The notes under the pieces were generated by a model that saw only the letters and a program-made list of their open reading frames with translations, made no database searches and was not told the origin of the DNA. Position numbers and translations under genes: made by a program. From Anaerolineaceae bacterium (GTDB taxonomy: Bacteria; Chloroflexota; Anaerolineae; Anaerolineales; Anaerolineaceae), in NCBI GenBank assembly GCA_016841445.1, contig JAENZD010000001.1, positions 1,426,001 to 1,490,000 on the forward strand: a DNA stretch of 64,000 nt, in the 5' to 3' direction. Positions 10,201 to 19,160 of the stretch are shown here, piece by piece (within the stretch, counting starts at the first letter, position 1; each line of letters opens with the position of its first letter).

Positions 10201-10392
10201 TGCGCCATTGATAGTTCAGGGACACTAACCGGTCAGGCATTCGTACTGGACAAATACACACAGGAAGGAACAGGCATTTTTATTTTTCAAGGCTCACCAC
10301 AAGAAGGCGGAAAACCGCCAGCAAACCTCAAGATAGGCGACCGGGTCACCTTACCATCCCGGGCATCTGTCATTAGTAGATTTCCAAAATAA
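7264..10392 (+). CDS. serine hydroxymethyltransferase-aminomethyltransferase fusion (GlyA-GcvT)
   Basis: A 1042-residue fusion. Residues 1 to about 450 are a PLP-dependent serine hydroxymethyltransferase with the PLP lysine at K265 in [11 protein letters not shown]; this is the branch with the [10 protein letters not shown] and [16 protein letters not shown] segments. Residues about 638-1042 are a full glycine cleavage T protein ([31 protein letters not shown], and [15 protein letters not shown]). The bridge, about residues 460-630, contains [18 protein letters not shown], which resembles the start of a degraded second T-protein barrel. Both halves use tetrahydrofolate one-carbon units, so fusion would couple glycine, serine and methylene-THF. 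No gcvH or gcvP lies nearby. AAGGAG precedes the ATG. Confidence 0.93.
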   Translation: MHLSQLQKDLEKLDPGLFELIQLEDERQERRLIMIPSESIASKAVRQTLGSSFTNVYAEGYPREETTGFSEKELFDYTQMLGTYRRYSDPRYYKGVEYVDVVEALAKRRCLEAFAANGYSPDDLFVNVQPLSGAPANNAVYTAFLSPGDTIMGMSLLHGGHLSHGSSVNRSGMLYNAQHYSVDSQTELIDYDAVLAKAIETKPKIIVAGYSSYPWMPDWQKFREIADQVGALLLTDISHIAGLIAAGQVPSPVGFAHIITFTTHKTLLGPRGACIITANKNHAKKIDKAVFPGEQGGPHINTIAALALSFKIAQTDTFKEIQNQIIKNAVAFADQLQARGLRVPYNGTDTHITLLDCKSIKSDDGAYLSGDMGARILDIAGIVANRNTIPGDRSAFSATGVRFGTTWLTQRGFKEEDLRKVADIIADLFTGTTPYNMSGGKSPKRRAKVDFNVLEDAKLRVKSLAEIAGDYKEIKEYHGYPHYYDISDNSPSEWTSYRISGDQVRLFLAYSLTSDIEALSSGESQPTKINTTNGDVLGLLESESPTSFILSVPGDQAGLTSAWLRDLSDGYIKFDQDLLRRIPGPIRIEPSSAADAQPSNISPVGTEKPYYIGHENDAITGKELPVFKWDPEPDGTLYKTPLNETHRQMGAKMVPFAGWDMPVWYTSVLEEHMAVREAAGLFDVTHMGVFQTEGPDSGMFLDSVCGNDISGLEIGESCYTHFLDQDANVLDDLLVYRRGKQKFLVVVNASNDLKDWTWLNAVREGKIRIDNDKPWAVAFGRNVTLRNLRDVQAGADMRVDIALQGPKSRDILLKLEGSQKDQEAILGLAWAQLCEVKLNGIPLVVSRTGYTGERMGFELFVHPEQAIKLWEDLLAVGETLGIKPCGLGARDSLRTEAGLPLYGHEMGGLLNLGVGEAGFGRFVKTYKPWFIGRNSFLTQEEEKVGGVVRFRFDEKRTRMAHLGDPVMDERGKVIGTVTSCAIDSSGTLTGQAFVLDKYTQEGTGIFIFQGSPQEGGKPPANLKIGDRVTLPSRASVISRFPK

Positions 10393-10405
10393 GGAGAGAT
10401 ATTTT

Positions 10406-11623
10406 ATGCACACATTATGGGACGAACGTTTTGCTCTGAGAACAGACAAAATCGGAAGTTCTGCGATCCGGGAACTGCTTAAACTCACCTCGTTACCGGA
10501 CGTGATTTCCTTTGCAGGCGGGTTGCCAGCACCAGAGGTTTTTCCTATTGAAAAGTTCAAAGAAGCATCCGATGTCGTACTAACGGAAATGGGTGAAAGC
10601 GCGCTTCAGTATGGTACGACCGAAGGCTATCAACCGCTGCGGGAAATGATCGCCCGCAATGCTTCAAAATATGGGGTCCAGATTTCAGCGGATAATGTTT
10701 TGATTACCTCTGGGTCCCAGCAGGCACTTGATCTTCTGGGAAGAATTTTTATTAATCGCGGCGACAGGGTCCTGGTGGAATCGCCCACATATCTCGGGGC
10801 AATACAAGCCTGGAACGCCTATGGCGTTAAGTACGTCACCATTCCATTTGATGAAGATGGGATGCGAACTGATCTGTTAGAATCACGTCTTCGCACAGGT
10901 TTGAAATTTATTTACGTCCTTCCAAATTTCCAGAACCCAACTGGCTCAACCTTATCAAGAGAACGCAGAAAACAGCTGGTTGAGATCTCAGATAATTACG
11001 GTGTACCTATTGTTGAGGATGATCCATATGGCCAGCTTCGTTATGAAGGAGAACATCTGCCGCCAGTTGTATGTTTGGATGATGAGATGCGAGCTAAGGA
11101 AGTTCCTGTATACAGCGGGAATGTGATCTATACCAGCACATTTTCCAAGATCTTAGCACCCGGCCTGCGGCTCGCCTGGGTGGTTGCCCCATCTGAGGTC
11201 ATTCTAAAATTAGTTCAGGCAAAACAAGGCTGTGACCTTCACACCTCGACATTTACCCAGTATCTTGCTTATGAAGTTGCTAACAGCCCCTGGATGAAGT
11301 CGCATATTCACCTGATCCGCAAAACATATTCAGAGCGGCGAGATGTCATGATTCAATCCCTGCGTGAATATATGCCTGAAGGTGTTCGATGGACTGAACC
11401 CAAAGGTGGCTTATTCTTATGGTTAACTTTGCCAGAATCAATGAATAGCAACGACTTATTCAAACCCGCTGTCGAAGCAAAAGTGGCCTTTGTCCCTGGT
11501 GGACCGTTCCATCCATTGGGCGGCGGGGAAAATACCATGCGTTTGAATTTCTCAAATTCCAAACCGGAATTGATCCGAGAGGGCATCAAGCGACTGGCAA
11601 AGGTGATCAAAGACAACATGTAA
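10406..11623 (+). CDS. PLP-dependent aminotransferase, 2-aminoadipate/LysN-like (class I fold)
   Basis: A 405-residue fold type I aminotransferase of the MocR-related, LysN/KAT-II branch but without the GntR DNA-binding domain. Recognisable segments include VISFAGGLPAPEVFP, the LQYGTTEGYQPLRE block, PNFQNPTGSTLS, and the PLP lysine in YTSTFSKILAPGLRLAW. It starts 13 bases after the glyA-gcvT stop with GGAGAG ahead, so the two are probably co-transcribed. Members use branched-chain, aromatic or aminoadipate substrates; context with glycine/serine metabolism does not settle this. Confidence 0.9.
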   Translation: MHTLWDERFALRTDKIGSSAIRELLKLTSLPDVISFAGGLPAPEVFPIEKFKEASDVVLTEMGESALQYGTTEGYQPLREMIARNASKYGVQISADNVLITSGSQQALDLLGRIFINRGDRVLVESPTYLGAIQAWNAYGVKYVTIPFDEDGMRTDLLESRLRTGLKFIYVLPNFQNPTGSTLSRERRKQLVEISDNYGVPIVEDDPYGQLRYEGEHLPPVVCLDDEMRAKEVPVYSGNVIYTSTFSKILAPGLRLAWVVAPSEVILKLVQAKQGCDLHTSTFTQYLAYEVANSPWMKSHIHLIRKTYSERRDVMIQSLREYMPEGVRWTEPKGGLFLWLTLPESMNSNDLFKPAVEAKVAFVPGGPFHPLGGGENTMRLNFSNSKPELIREGIKRLAKVIKDNM

Positions 11624-11644
11624 TATCCGCACTTTAGCTAAAAA

Positions 11645-11676
11645 CGAAAAAACCGGGTTTTTGCCCGGTTTTTTTA
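11645..11676 (+). terminator. intrinsic terminator after the aminotransferase gene
   Basis: AAACCGGG and CCCGGTTT form a strong GC-rich stem around a short T-rich loop, followed by a T run. It lies between two convergent genes and ends just before the stop of the minus-strand nucleoside kinase, so with the A tract on its left it may work in both directions. Confidence 0.85.
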
Positions 11677-11681
11677 TTTGA

Positions 11682-13409
11682 TCAATAATCCAATCTGGAT
11701 TTATGCTGCCAGATCTTAAAGTCCTGTAAGATCGACTCGCCAATGAATTCTCGCAGAATGGAATTATCTGGAATAAAACGTGGATTGATTGGTAAGAACC
11801 ACTGCAAAAACTTCACCAATCGTTTTGCTTCGATGTATTCTTTTGTGCCATAGGGTACCTGGCGCAATAAAGGTTCAACCAGCGGTTTCAAGGCAGTCAA
11901 TTCGTAAGCCAGTGCAGAATTGAACATAATATCTGCGTTTTCCTGATAGGGAAAAATGTGCCGCTTTTCACCACGACGAACCATTTCCCACTGCTTTATG
12001 GTTTGTTGAGCGGTATAACCGCGATCACGCGCATCCCGCACGATCCTTCGAATCTCCCGGGTATCTGTTGTGGAAATTCGGTTATGACGATCCAGGTTCA
12101 ACTGAGTCAGGCAGGACACATAAATTCGAAATGTTTGCTCTGAAGGGATGTCTTCCAGCAATTTCGGGTTCAAACCATGGATACCTTCCAGGATGATCGT
12201 CTGACCTGGATCAAGCTGTACTTCTTCTCCCAGCTCATTGATCCCTTTATGAAAATTGTATCGTCTTAGTTGAACACGCTCTCCCAATATCAACCGCTGG
12301 ATATGTTCATTCAATAATTCTCTGTTTAATGCATCCAGGCTCTCAAAATCATAATTGCCTTCTGCATCTTTAGGGGTGTCCTCCCGGTTCACAAAGTAGT
12401 TATCCATTTCCAGGGCATAGGGAGATACCCCTTCTGTCAGGAGTTGGATTGTCAACCGCTTCGAAAAGGTTGTCTTTCCAGAGGATGAAGGACCCGCGAT
12501 TAAAATGACCCTTATTTCCTCTTTTTTATCCCGGATCATGCTGGCGATACTGGATATCTGTTGGGCATGCAGTGCTTCAGAGACCAATATAACCTCATTG
12601 ATCCGGTTATCCTGAATCGCATCGTTAAGGGCACCCACACTCTGAATCCCTAAAGTCTCCAACCAGCGGCCATACTGCCGGAAGGAAGCCAGTAATTGCG
12701 GATAACTGGGCATCGGTGACAGTGCGTTTGGCGTATGCCTGCGGGGAAACCGGATAACAAATCCTGAACCAATAAGTTTTAGATCAAACCATTTTAGATA
12801 GCCCGTTGAGGGGACCATATAACCGTGATGGTAATCACGTTTTCCTCTCAGGTTGTACAATACCAAATGATCATCTTTACGATAATTCAACAGGCGCAGT
12901 TTATCTTCCTGACCATGTTTGCGGAAAAAGGCTTTAGCCTCTGCCAAGGGAACTTTTTCCCGCACCATGGGTTCATCCGCAGCAACCATTGATCGCATAC
13001 GTTCTTCCAATAGATCCAATTCCTTCTGCCGGAAAGGTTCGCACTCAGGTACATGACAGTAATATGCACCAGATGAAACAGAATGATCAATCGTCAATGA
13101 CCATTTTGGAAACAGCTCAATGAAGGCAACTTCCAGTAAAAAGTTTAGGGACCGCCGGTAGATCCTGGCACCATCTGTATCGGACATGTTGACAGGTTCA
13201 GCATTTGCGTCCGCTGATATTGGAAATGTGAGCTCACGCAGGTCATGATTAACAATTGCACCAACAATCTGTGGTTTTTCAGGATCCTGGTAGACCCGCA
13301 TAAAATCACCAATGGGGGTGTATCGTGGGCCTTCCATCACTGTACCATCCAACATACATACCTCAATGGTGTCGCGCATTTTTTCTTTTATTTCTATCTT
13401 TTCAACCAT
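11682..13409 (-). CDS. nucleoside (uridine) kinase family protein with N-terminal TGS/ThrRS-like domain
   Basis: A 575-residue protein. The N-terminal region (about 1-260) has the ThrRS-related arrangement seen in large uridine-kinase homologues: a TGS-like start (IEVCMLDGTVMEG) and a SAD-like part with HSVSSGAYYC. The C-terminal kinase domain has a P-loop GPSSSGKTTFSK, the substrate segment MDNYFVNREDTPKD, and VSCLTQLNLDRHNRIS. This is the phosphoribulokinase/uridine kinase family; members phosphorylate nucleosides with ATP or GTP. The exact nucleoside and what the tRNA-synthetase-like half does are unknown. Confidence 0.88.
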   Translation of the reverse strand: MVEKIEIKEKMRDTIEVCMLDGTVMEGPRYTPIGDFMRVYQDPEKPQIVGAIVNHDLRELTFPISADANAEPVNMSDTDGARIYRRSLNFLLEVAFIELFPKWSLTIDHSVSSGAYYCHVPECEPFRQKELDLLEERMRSMVAADEPMVREKVPLAEAKAFFRKHGQEDKLRLLNYRKDDHLVLYNLRGKRDYHHGYMVPSTGYLKWFDLKLIGSGFVIRFPRRHTPNALSPMPSYPQLLASFRQYGRWLETLGIQSVGALNDAIQDNRINEVILVSEALHAQQISSIASMIRDKKEEIRVILIAGPSSSGKTTFSKRLTIQLLTEGVSPYALEMDNYFVNREDTPKDAEGNYDFESLDALNRELLNEHIQRLILGERVQLRRYNFHKGINELGEEVQLDPGQTIILEGIHGLNPKLLEDIPSEQTFRIYVSCLTQLNLDRHNRISTTDTREIRRIVRDARDRGYTAQQTIKQWEMVRRGEKRHIFPYQENADIMFNSALAYELTALKPLVEPLLRQVPYGTKEYIEAKRLVKFLQWFLPINPRFIPDNSILREFIGESILQDFKIWQHKSRLDY

Positions 13410-13458
13410 AAAAATAACCTTCGTTAACTTTCATATAACATTCTACTTTGAATAGATA

Positions 13459-16400
13459 TCACTCTCCAGGAATGAACATTGGGATTTGTGCAAAATCGTC
13501 AGCCGTCAGTGATTCCACAGAACCAAAGACCCGTTCATATCCTGAAAGAAGTGCGGCCTGATCCCAAGCTGAATCTGGGGGTAATATCAAATCAATGATT
13601 CTTGAATAATTCGCACCACCCGATCCCCCGCCGAAAGCCCATTGCCCTGATTCAGCCTCAACATTTCGGACCCGCCATACACCTTCGGTAGGATAGCCAT
13701 CCTGGCCCAGAACAACAGCGGTATAAGCCCAATCTTCAGGATTTCCTTCGCCTAAGAAGATTAACGGCACCCGGATAACAACGGCATTCTTCCCAATATC
13801 CACGTTGATGGTCATGGCGCTGGAAGCCTCTGAATACTGCTTAGGCTCCAAAGTCTCCTCGTCTGGTACAACCACCTGTGGTGTCCAGCCCTCAGCCCAA
13901 ACAGCATATTCCCAACCGAATCCCTCCATCAACGCTGCGTTTCGCCCGGGTAGCAGCATCCTGGCGCCTGTCCCTTCTTGAGGGTCTTTGTCGATATATA
14001 CATCCATTGTCTGTACAGATAAACCCACCGCTGATCCCCATGGATTCTCCACAGGGCCAACAAATTTAAAGGTCATCACTAAATTTTCGCTGTCAAAACC
14101 AACCTCAAATGAATTAGCATCATAAACCGATTCCTTGAAGACACCATCCGTCGGATAAGTGTAGGTTCCTGGACCATAATCATCACCTTCAGGGTCTTGC
14201 ACTTGTAAAATTGCTGTAGTCTGACCTAAGTCAGGAATGACAACGCCAGCCGGGCCTTCCTCTGGCAGTGGTACGCCATTAGGTTTGATGACAAATACTA
14301 ATTTTAGCGTGTTTCCGGCTGAAAAATCTCCCAACTGCGCTAAGGGGATAGAAATCTCAAGTAGATCAGATCCTCTTGCGGCTGAACCAGTTTCTTCTAT
14401 GACTGCTTGCCAGTTATCATCAACAACCTGGTACAAGCTGACCGTCGAATCACCTCCCCACTGAACCATGGTGTTGACATTGAAACCTAATAACTGCGCC
14501 GGTTCAAATCCGAGAGGGGTTGACTCAAGGTCTGTCCCCGGGACACTCATATATACATCCACCATGCTGCTGGAAAAAGCATTGGTTGAGTCAATACGTA
14601 AGTAGAGATTCTCTTCGTCAATCGTGTAATAAAATCCCGATACATCCGGATTATCATTGACCGCATAATAGGCAGCCGTATCCCATGCAGCGTCCACGCT
14701 GCCGTCAATATCAGGTGTAGAAATTTCCATGAACGGTGTTGTCGCAGCAATTGCCCGTTTCTGAATGATTGGAACCTGAACAAAAACCGGTACCTCCTCA
14801 CCTAGAGATTCATATACACCTGCCAGAAGTGCACGATAACCCTCATCAAAATAGCTGTCCTGGCCAGAATCCTGATCATCTCCATACCACCAGAACCAGT
14901 CTGAACCCTCTGCAAGATACATAAAATCATATGCTTGTTTGAGAGCTTCTGAATCTTCAGCGTTTGCTTCGGCTTCAAAAGCCGCCAGGTCGGCGCGTGC
15001 TTCAGCCAGATAATCCCAAGCGATTGCTTCCTCGGTCTCGCCAATCCAAGTATCATAATTGGGGCTGAACCATGCCCCTGGGAATAGATCATCGATCATC
15101 CGCTGTTCGGGGAACATCTCAAGATATTCCGACGGCGTAACCGTCTGCAGTACTTCGCTGTCTGAAAGTTTTTGATAAAGCGCATTCAGGAAATCATTTC
15201 CATCATTGGGATAATGTTCCCAGGCATTCTCCCCGTCCAGGATAATACTGACAACATGCGGACCATCAATATTGTTTTCCACAAAATCATCTCGGATTTC
15301 TTCGAGCTTTGTTACAAGGTCCGTTGCACCAGCCTCCCCGCTCATCCCTGAGTAAACAAACCCAATATTATCTGAGAGGGTACCATCCCGAAAGAAAATT
15401 GCCACTTCATTACCCGCTCCATCACTGACCGTATAGGGTCTATAAAGCTCATCCGATTCCTGGACAAACCCTCCGGAATCGCGGGTGAAGGAATCAATCC
15501 CAAGGGATTTCGCCAGAACGGGTTCACCCGTTTGAATGAATGAATAACCGGCATCAACCACCAGGGGAACAATGGCCTGTGCGACTGAACCCTCACCCGG
15601 CCATAAACCTCGCACGCTTTGACCAAAATTCTCTTCGTACATTTCAACACTGATCGCTAAATGCGCTGTGGCATCCTCAGGATAAGCAAAGCTGTTCTCA
15701 GGCATTTCAGCGCTTGGGTTGCCAACCAAAGCAAGTTGATTATCGTAAATCAGTGGTAGGATCGGGTGGGCATACGGCGTCGTTGTGATCTCTATCTGGC
15801 CAGACTCCTGGAGTGCTTTATGGTAAGGAAGCACCAGTTGTACCTTGTTAAGTACTTCAGTAAAAAGAATAATTTTGTCTTCTTCTGTGAAATTCTCTCC
15901 CTTTGACACCAGGCTGGCCAGGGGCTCTTCAGCCAGGTATTCAGGGTCAAACCATGCCAGGTTGAACCAAATTTGAAGATCGAGGAAATCCTGATCTGTA
16001 AACGACTCAAGAGCGGCTTGGATTTGCTCTTCATCAGTACCTCCGCGCTTGTTGAGCAGCGCCTGGAAACGTGGATATTTTGCTATGATATTGGTCCAAT
16101 TAACGTCGAAAAATCGCTCAAGGATGAACTGCTTTTCTTCATCCGTCAGGTCTGATACAGGCTTTTCACCCAAAACCCAATAAATATCTTTGGCACCACT
16201 TGCCAGGTCATTCAATTGACGGATCAATGTGGGTGTGTAATTAAAGGTCACGTGAATATCTTCATAATCAGCAACTGTTTGTGCCATATCCAGGTAATCC
16301 TTCGTTGCATGAGCACGCACCCATGGGCGGGTGTAAACGCCATCAACATCCTTATAATAAAGCGGTTGGTGTTGGTGCCAGGTCAGATTGATATATAAAA

Positions 16401-16590
16401 CATCATTATTTTCAGCTACCGGTTCAGTCGCCTCAACCACCTCGGTGGCCTCTGCCTCGTCAGTTGCCTGCTCTTCTTCTGTTGGTACAGGCGTGCTTTC
16501 TTCTGTTGGTTCAGCAGTGGGTTGAGCACAGTTGCTGAAAATTAATGAAAATACAACAAGAATGATTAAAATTCCAAATCGCTTTTTCAT
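13459..16590 (-). CDS. GH57 family glycoside hydrolase lipoprotein with glucodextranase-type C-terminal domains
   Basis: A 1043-residue secreted lipoprotein. The signal peptide ends in a lipobox (SLIFSNC, Cys about residue 21), followed by a Thr/Glu/Pro linker. The catalytic part (about 60-620) has GH57 motifs: TWHQHQPLYY, the nucleophile region RGLWPGEGSVA, and ILDGENAWEHY with the acid/base Asp. The C-terminal ~400 residues look like two beta-sandwich modules of the type at the end of glucodextranases (DVYIDKDPQEGTGA near 890). GH57 enzymes act on alpha-glucans such as starch or glycogen. The enzyme would be anchored outside the membrane. AGGAGAGG precedes the ATG. Confidence 0.9.
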   Translation of the reverse strand: MKKRFGILIILVVFSLIFSNCAQPTAEPTEESTPVPTEEEQATDEAEATEVVEATEPVAENNDVLYINLTWHQHQPLYYKDVDGVYTRPWVRAHATKDYLDMAQTVADYEDIHVTFNYTPTLIRQLNDLASGAKDIYWVLGEKPVSDLTDEEKQFILERFFDVNWTNIIAKYPRFQALLNKRGGTDEEQIQAALESFTDQDFLDLQIWFNLAWFDPEYLAEEPLASLVSKGENFTEEDKIILFTEVLNKVQLVLPYHKALQESGQIEITTTPYAHPILPLIYDNQLALVGNPSAEMPENSFAYPEDATAHLAISVEMYEENFGQSVRGLWPGEGSVAQAIVPLVVDAGYSFIQTGEPVLAKSLGIDSFTRDSGGFVQESDELYRPYTVSDGAGNEVAIFFRDGTLSDNIGFVYSGMSGEAGATDLVTKLEEIRDDFVENNIDGPHVVSIILDGENAWEHYPNDGNDFLNALYQKLSDSEVLQTVTPSEYLEMFPEQRMIDDLFPGAWFSPNYDTWIGETEEAIAWDYLAEARADLAAFEAEANAEDSEALKQAYDFMYLAEGSDWFWWYGDDQDSGQDSYFDEGYRALLAGVYESLGEEVPVFVQVPIIQKRAIAATTPFMEISTPDIDGSVDAAWDTAAYYAVNDNPDVSGFYYTIDEENLYLRIDSTNAFSSSMVDVYMSVPGTDLESTPLGFEPAQLLGFNVNTMVQWGGDSTVSLYQVVDDNWQAVIEETGSAARGSDLLEISIPLAQLGDFSAGNTLKLVFVIKPNGVPLPEEGPAGVVIPDLGQTTAILQVQDPEGDDYGPGTYTYPTDGVFKESVYDANSFEVGFDSENLVMTFKFVGPVENPWGSAVGLSVQTMDVYIDKDPQEGTGARMLLPGRNAALMEGFGWEYAVWAEGWTPQVVVPDEETLEPKQYSEASSAMTINVDIGKNAVVIRVPLIFLGEGNPEDWAYTAVVLGQDGYPTEGVWRVRNVEAESGQWAFGGGSGGANYSRIIDLILPPDSAWDQAALLSGYERVFGSVESLTADDFAQIPMFIPGE

Positions 16591-16688
16591 GTGATCCTCT
16601 CCTGTTGACTCCCATTTTATTATTTTGGTGATTGTTAAGATTTTACACTAGATTCTCAAATCAATAAAATCAAAATTCAAATAACGCC

Positions 16689-16717
16689 TTGACGTCCTCC
16701 CGCCCAGCGGATAGAAT
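16689..16717 (+). promoter_or_regulatory. sigma-70-like promoter of rplY
   Basis: TTGACG at 16689-16694 and TAGAAT at 16712-16717 with a 17-base spacer. The predicted transcript has a leader of roughly 90 bases that can fold (see findings). Confidence 0.6.
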
Positions 16718-16815
16718 TCAATGTCGCTGGGACCATCCAGCAAAACAACCCAAATTAATCATAGAGTGAAGGTAACCCATTCAAAAAGGGTGAGAGGCAC
16801 TCGAAGGATGGAAAA

Positions 16816-17499
16816 ATGACTGAAAGAATTGTATTAGAAGCACAACATCGGGCATTAAAAGGAAAAAAGGTTGGTGCTTTGCGCCGCCAGGGTATTCTAC
16901 CCGGAATCATTTACGGAAGGTTAAAAAAGGAACAGATTGAGCCGATTTCGATTCAACTCGACCTTCACAATGCTTCAAAGATCATCAATAAATTGACGGC
17001 ATCAAGCCTGATAACTTTAGATCTTGAAGGGGAAGAATTCCCTGTAGTTTTAAGGGAAGCCCAAAGAGACGTAATCTTTAGAACCCTTCTGCACGTGGAC
17101 TTCATGGCTGTGTCGTTGACCGAAAAACTTCAAGCTTCAGTTCCGATTGAGCTAATTGGCCAGGCACCTGCTGAAATTAACATGGCAGCGGTTGTCGTTA
17201 CCGGTATCACAGAGCTGGAAATCGAATGTCTCCCTCAGGACATGCCTGAACGGATCGAGGTTGATGCAACTGTGCTAAAGGATATGGAAAGCGCAATCTA
17301 CGTACGCGATCTTCAACTGCCGGATACCTACGAGGTTCTCTCAGATCCTGATGAACTCATCGCTGGCGTTACCTACGTATCCATCGAAGAGGAAGAAGAG
17401 GAAGAAGAAGGCGAATTGGCCGAACTTCTTGATGAGGAACTTGAACCTGAGGTCATTGAAAAAGGTAAGAAAGAAGATGACGAAGAGGAAGAAGAGTAA
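16816..17499 (+). CDS. rplY: 50S ribosomal protein L25, CTC form
   Basis: Binds 5S rRNA in the large subunit. The 227-residue protein has the L25 core (residues 1-95, with LRRQGILPGIIYGR and RDVIFRTLLHVDFMAV), the C-terminal TL5/CTC beta domain (about 98-180, with VPIELIGQAPA and DMPERIEVDATVL), and a very acidic tail from about residue 192 to the end. GAAGGA is suitably placed before the ATG. The acidic tail is common in CTC-type L25 proteins. Confidence 0.94.
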   Translation: MTERIVLEAQHRALKGKKVGALRRQGILPGIIYGRLKKEQIEPISIQLDLHNASKIINKLTASSLITLDLEGEEFPVVLREAQRDVIFRTLLHVDFMAVSLTEKLQASVPIELIGQAPAEINMAAVVVTGITELEIECLPQDMPERIEVDATVLKDMESAIYVRDLQLPDTYEVLSDPDELIAGVTYVSIEEEEEEEEGELAELLDEELEPEVIEKGKKEDDEEEEE

Positions 17500-17528
17500 T
17501 CTTTTTCCAACAATAATAATAAAAAAAC

Positions 17529-17562
17529 GAGGTGGTCAAAATTTTCTGATCGCCTCTTTTTT
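17529..17562. terminator. bidirectional terminator between rplY and the CoA pyrophosphatase gene
   Basis: GAGGTGGTCA at 17529-17538 pairs with TGATCGCCTC at 17547-17556, allowing two G-U pairs, with T and A tracts outside. It serves both convergent genes; the minus-strand stop codon overlaps its T tract. Confidence 0.75.
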
Positions 17563-18193
17563 ATTCATTCTTATCCGGATCATCCAATCCCAATGCTGAA
17601 AGCAATGTCATCATCATCTCAGCACTTGCCCCCCATAGTTGTTGCCCCTCATAATCATCAAAAAAGATCACGGGGAATTCCCTTCCGGCATAGCTCCGGT
17701 ACCTTATTGTTCGGTGATTCGGATCCGCTAACCAGTTAAGCGGCACAATAAAGACACGCTCTACTTCATCCTGGTTGATGGTTAATTCGTAAGGCCAGGG
17801 AATTTTCCCTACAATAATTCGAACCAAATATCCAGTGATCACCGGCATATCAGCCAATTCACCCAGAATTAAGACATGTTCGGGATCAATGCCAATCTCT
17901 TCATGCATCTCCCTCAATGCTGTTGTTCTCAGATCGTTATCCCGACTCTCCATCGCGCCGCCCGGAAACGCAACCTGGCCTCGGTGCTCCAAAAGTTTCT
18001 CAGAGCGTCGCGTTAATAATACATACCATCGATTCTCATGTTCAAGCAAAGGGATGATCACTGCTGCAGGCCGGAGTTTTTGATATGACTCACCCGAGAA
18101 TAATTCACCGAACCGCCCCTCTTGTTCAGATTGATATAATCTTAAGGCTTTTGAAATAGATTTTTCTGTCAAATCGGGCATAAACACCTGCAT
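17561..18193 (-). CDS. NUDIX hydrolase, CoA pyrophosphatase (NudL-like)
   Basis: A 210-residue NUDIX protein of the coenzyme A pyrophosphatase subgroup, which cleaves CoA to phosphopantetheine and 3',5'-ADP. It has the subgroup motif LLTRRSEKLLEHRGQVAFPGG running into the catalytic Nudix box ending LREMHEEIGI. Two in-frame ATGs near the start (18193 and 18181) are possible; the second has AGGTG close by. It ends at a shared terminator with rplY. Confidence 0.9.
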   Translation of the reverse strand: MQVFMPDLTEKSISKALRLYQSEQEGRFGELFSGESYQKLRPAAVIIPLLEHENRWYVLLTRRSEKLLEHRGQVAFPGGAMESRDNDLRTTALREMHEEIGIDPEHVLILGELADMPVITGYLVRIIVGKIPWPYELTINQDEVERVFIVPLNWLADPNHRTIRYRSYAGREFPVIFFDDYEGQQLWGASAEMMMTLLSALGLDDPDKNE

Positions 18194-18276
18194 TAAACCA
18201 TTAATTTACACCAATCGCAAAGGGGTTTGTGCTTTTCATTAATGTGAGCTTACCAGGTTTGAAAACCAGATGGCTT

Positions 18277-19092
18277 TTATTGATCTACGAAGTCATCTTC
18301 CGGGTTCTCAAAAACAGACCGCGCAAATACAAGATACCCGGTGTGGGCTACCATCCTGTCAGTTGGCCGCAAGCGATCCCATTCTGGTTTATAGAACCGG
18401 AGCATCAATTCACAAACTTCAACATATGAAAATGATTGGGCTCTCAATGCTGCTAATATCCTGCTGACCTGGTTGGTTGTCGGGACGATCGTCCCGAAAA
18501 AACCGCCTAATTTCAACGATGCTTTCACCTGGGGAATGTAATCATAAGGATTGGGTAAATCCAGGAAGACAGCATCCACATCTCGTTCCTCAAAACCATC
18601 ACCTGCATCCCCGGATTTCAGAACAACGTTTGATAGTAAATCAACACGCTCAAGGTTTTTTCGTGCCAGGTTCTGCATCTGCTCGCGGTTATCATAGGAA
18701 GTCACTTTGCCGCTATCCCCAACAAAAAATGCAAATGCGGTGGTCAGTGCACCGGATCCCGTCCCCGCTTCCAATACATGGACACCCGGGCCAATCCCCA
18801 TCCTGACAATAATGTACCCGATATCTTTAGGATAGATGATTTGGGTATTCCGTTTAATTTCAGTGATCAGTTCCGCTAACCCGGGACGCATCAAGAAAAA
18901 GGGATGTCCGGTATGAGAGAGAATTTTTAATCCCCAGGGTTTCCCGATCAGGTCATCATGGTTAATTTCTCCCCGATGTGTTTGGAAAACCGCACCAGGT
19001 TTTAACCGGATGAAGTGGCTCTTATGCCTGACTCCAGACATCTGGACCAGGTCCCCTGCTTTGGATATCGCATCATAATTATTCATACTCAT
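18277..19092 (-). CDS. tRNA (adenine-N1)-methyltransferase, TrmI type
   Basis: A 271-residue class I SAM methyltransferase of the TrmI family, which makes m1A at position 58 of tRNA. The N-terminal small domain contains HRGEINHDDLIGKPWG. The SAM-binding motif is VLEAGTGSGALTTAFA, followed by TSYDNREQ and the catalytic-region block DAVFLDLPNPYDYIP. Length and domain order match bacterial TrmI. It follows the S9 peptidase gene on the same strand with a 68-base gap. Confidence 0.92.
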   Translation of the reverse strand: MSMNNYDAISKAGDLVQMSGVRHKSHFIRLKPGAVFQTHRGEINHDDLIGKPWGLKILSHTGHPFFLMRPGLAELITEIKRNTQIIYPKDIGYIIVRMGIGPGVHVLEAGTGSGALTTAFAFFVGDSGKVTSYDNREQMQNLARKNLERVDLLSNVVLKSGDAGDGFEERDVDAVFLDLPNPYDYIPQVKASLKLGGFFGTIVPTTNQVSRILAALRAQSFSYVEVCELMLRFYKPEWDRLRPTDRMVAHTGYLVFARSVFENPEDDFVDQ

Positions 19093-19160
19093 AGAACATC
19101 GCTTTTTTCAAGCCAATGGGCAAGTGCGCCTACTTGCCCAATCATTAAATTAATCATCAG

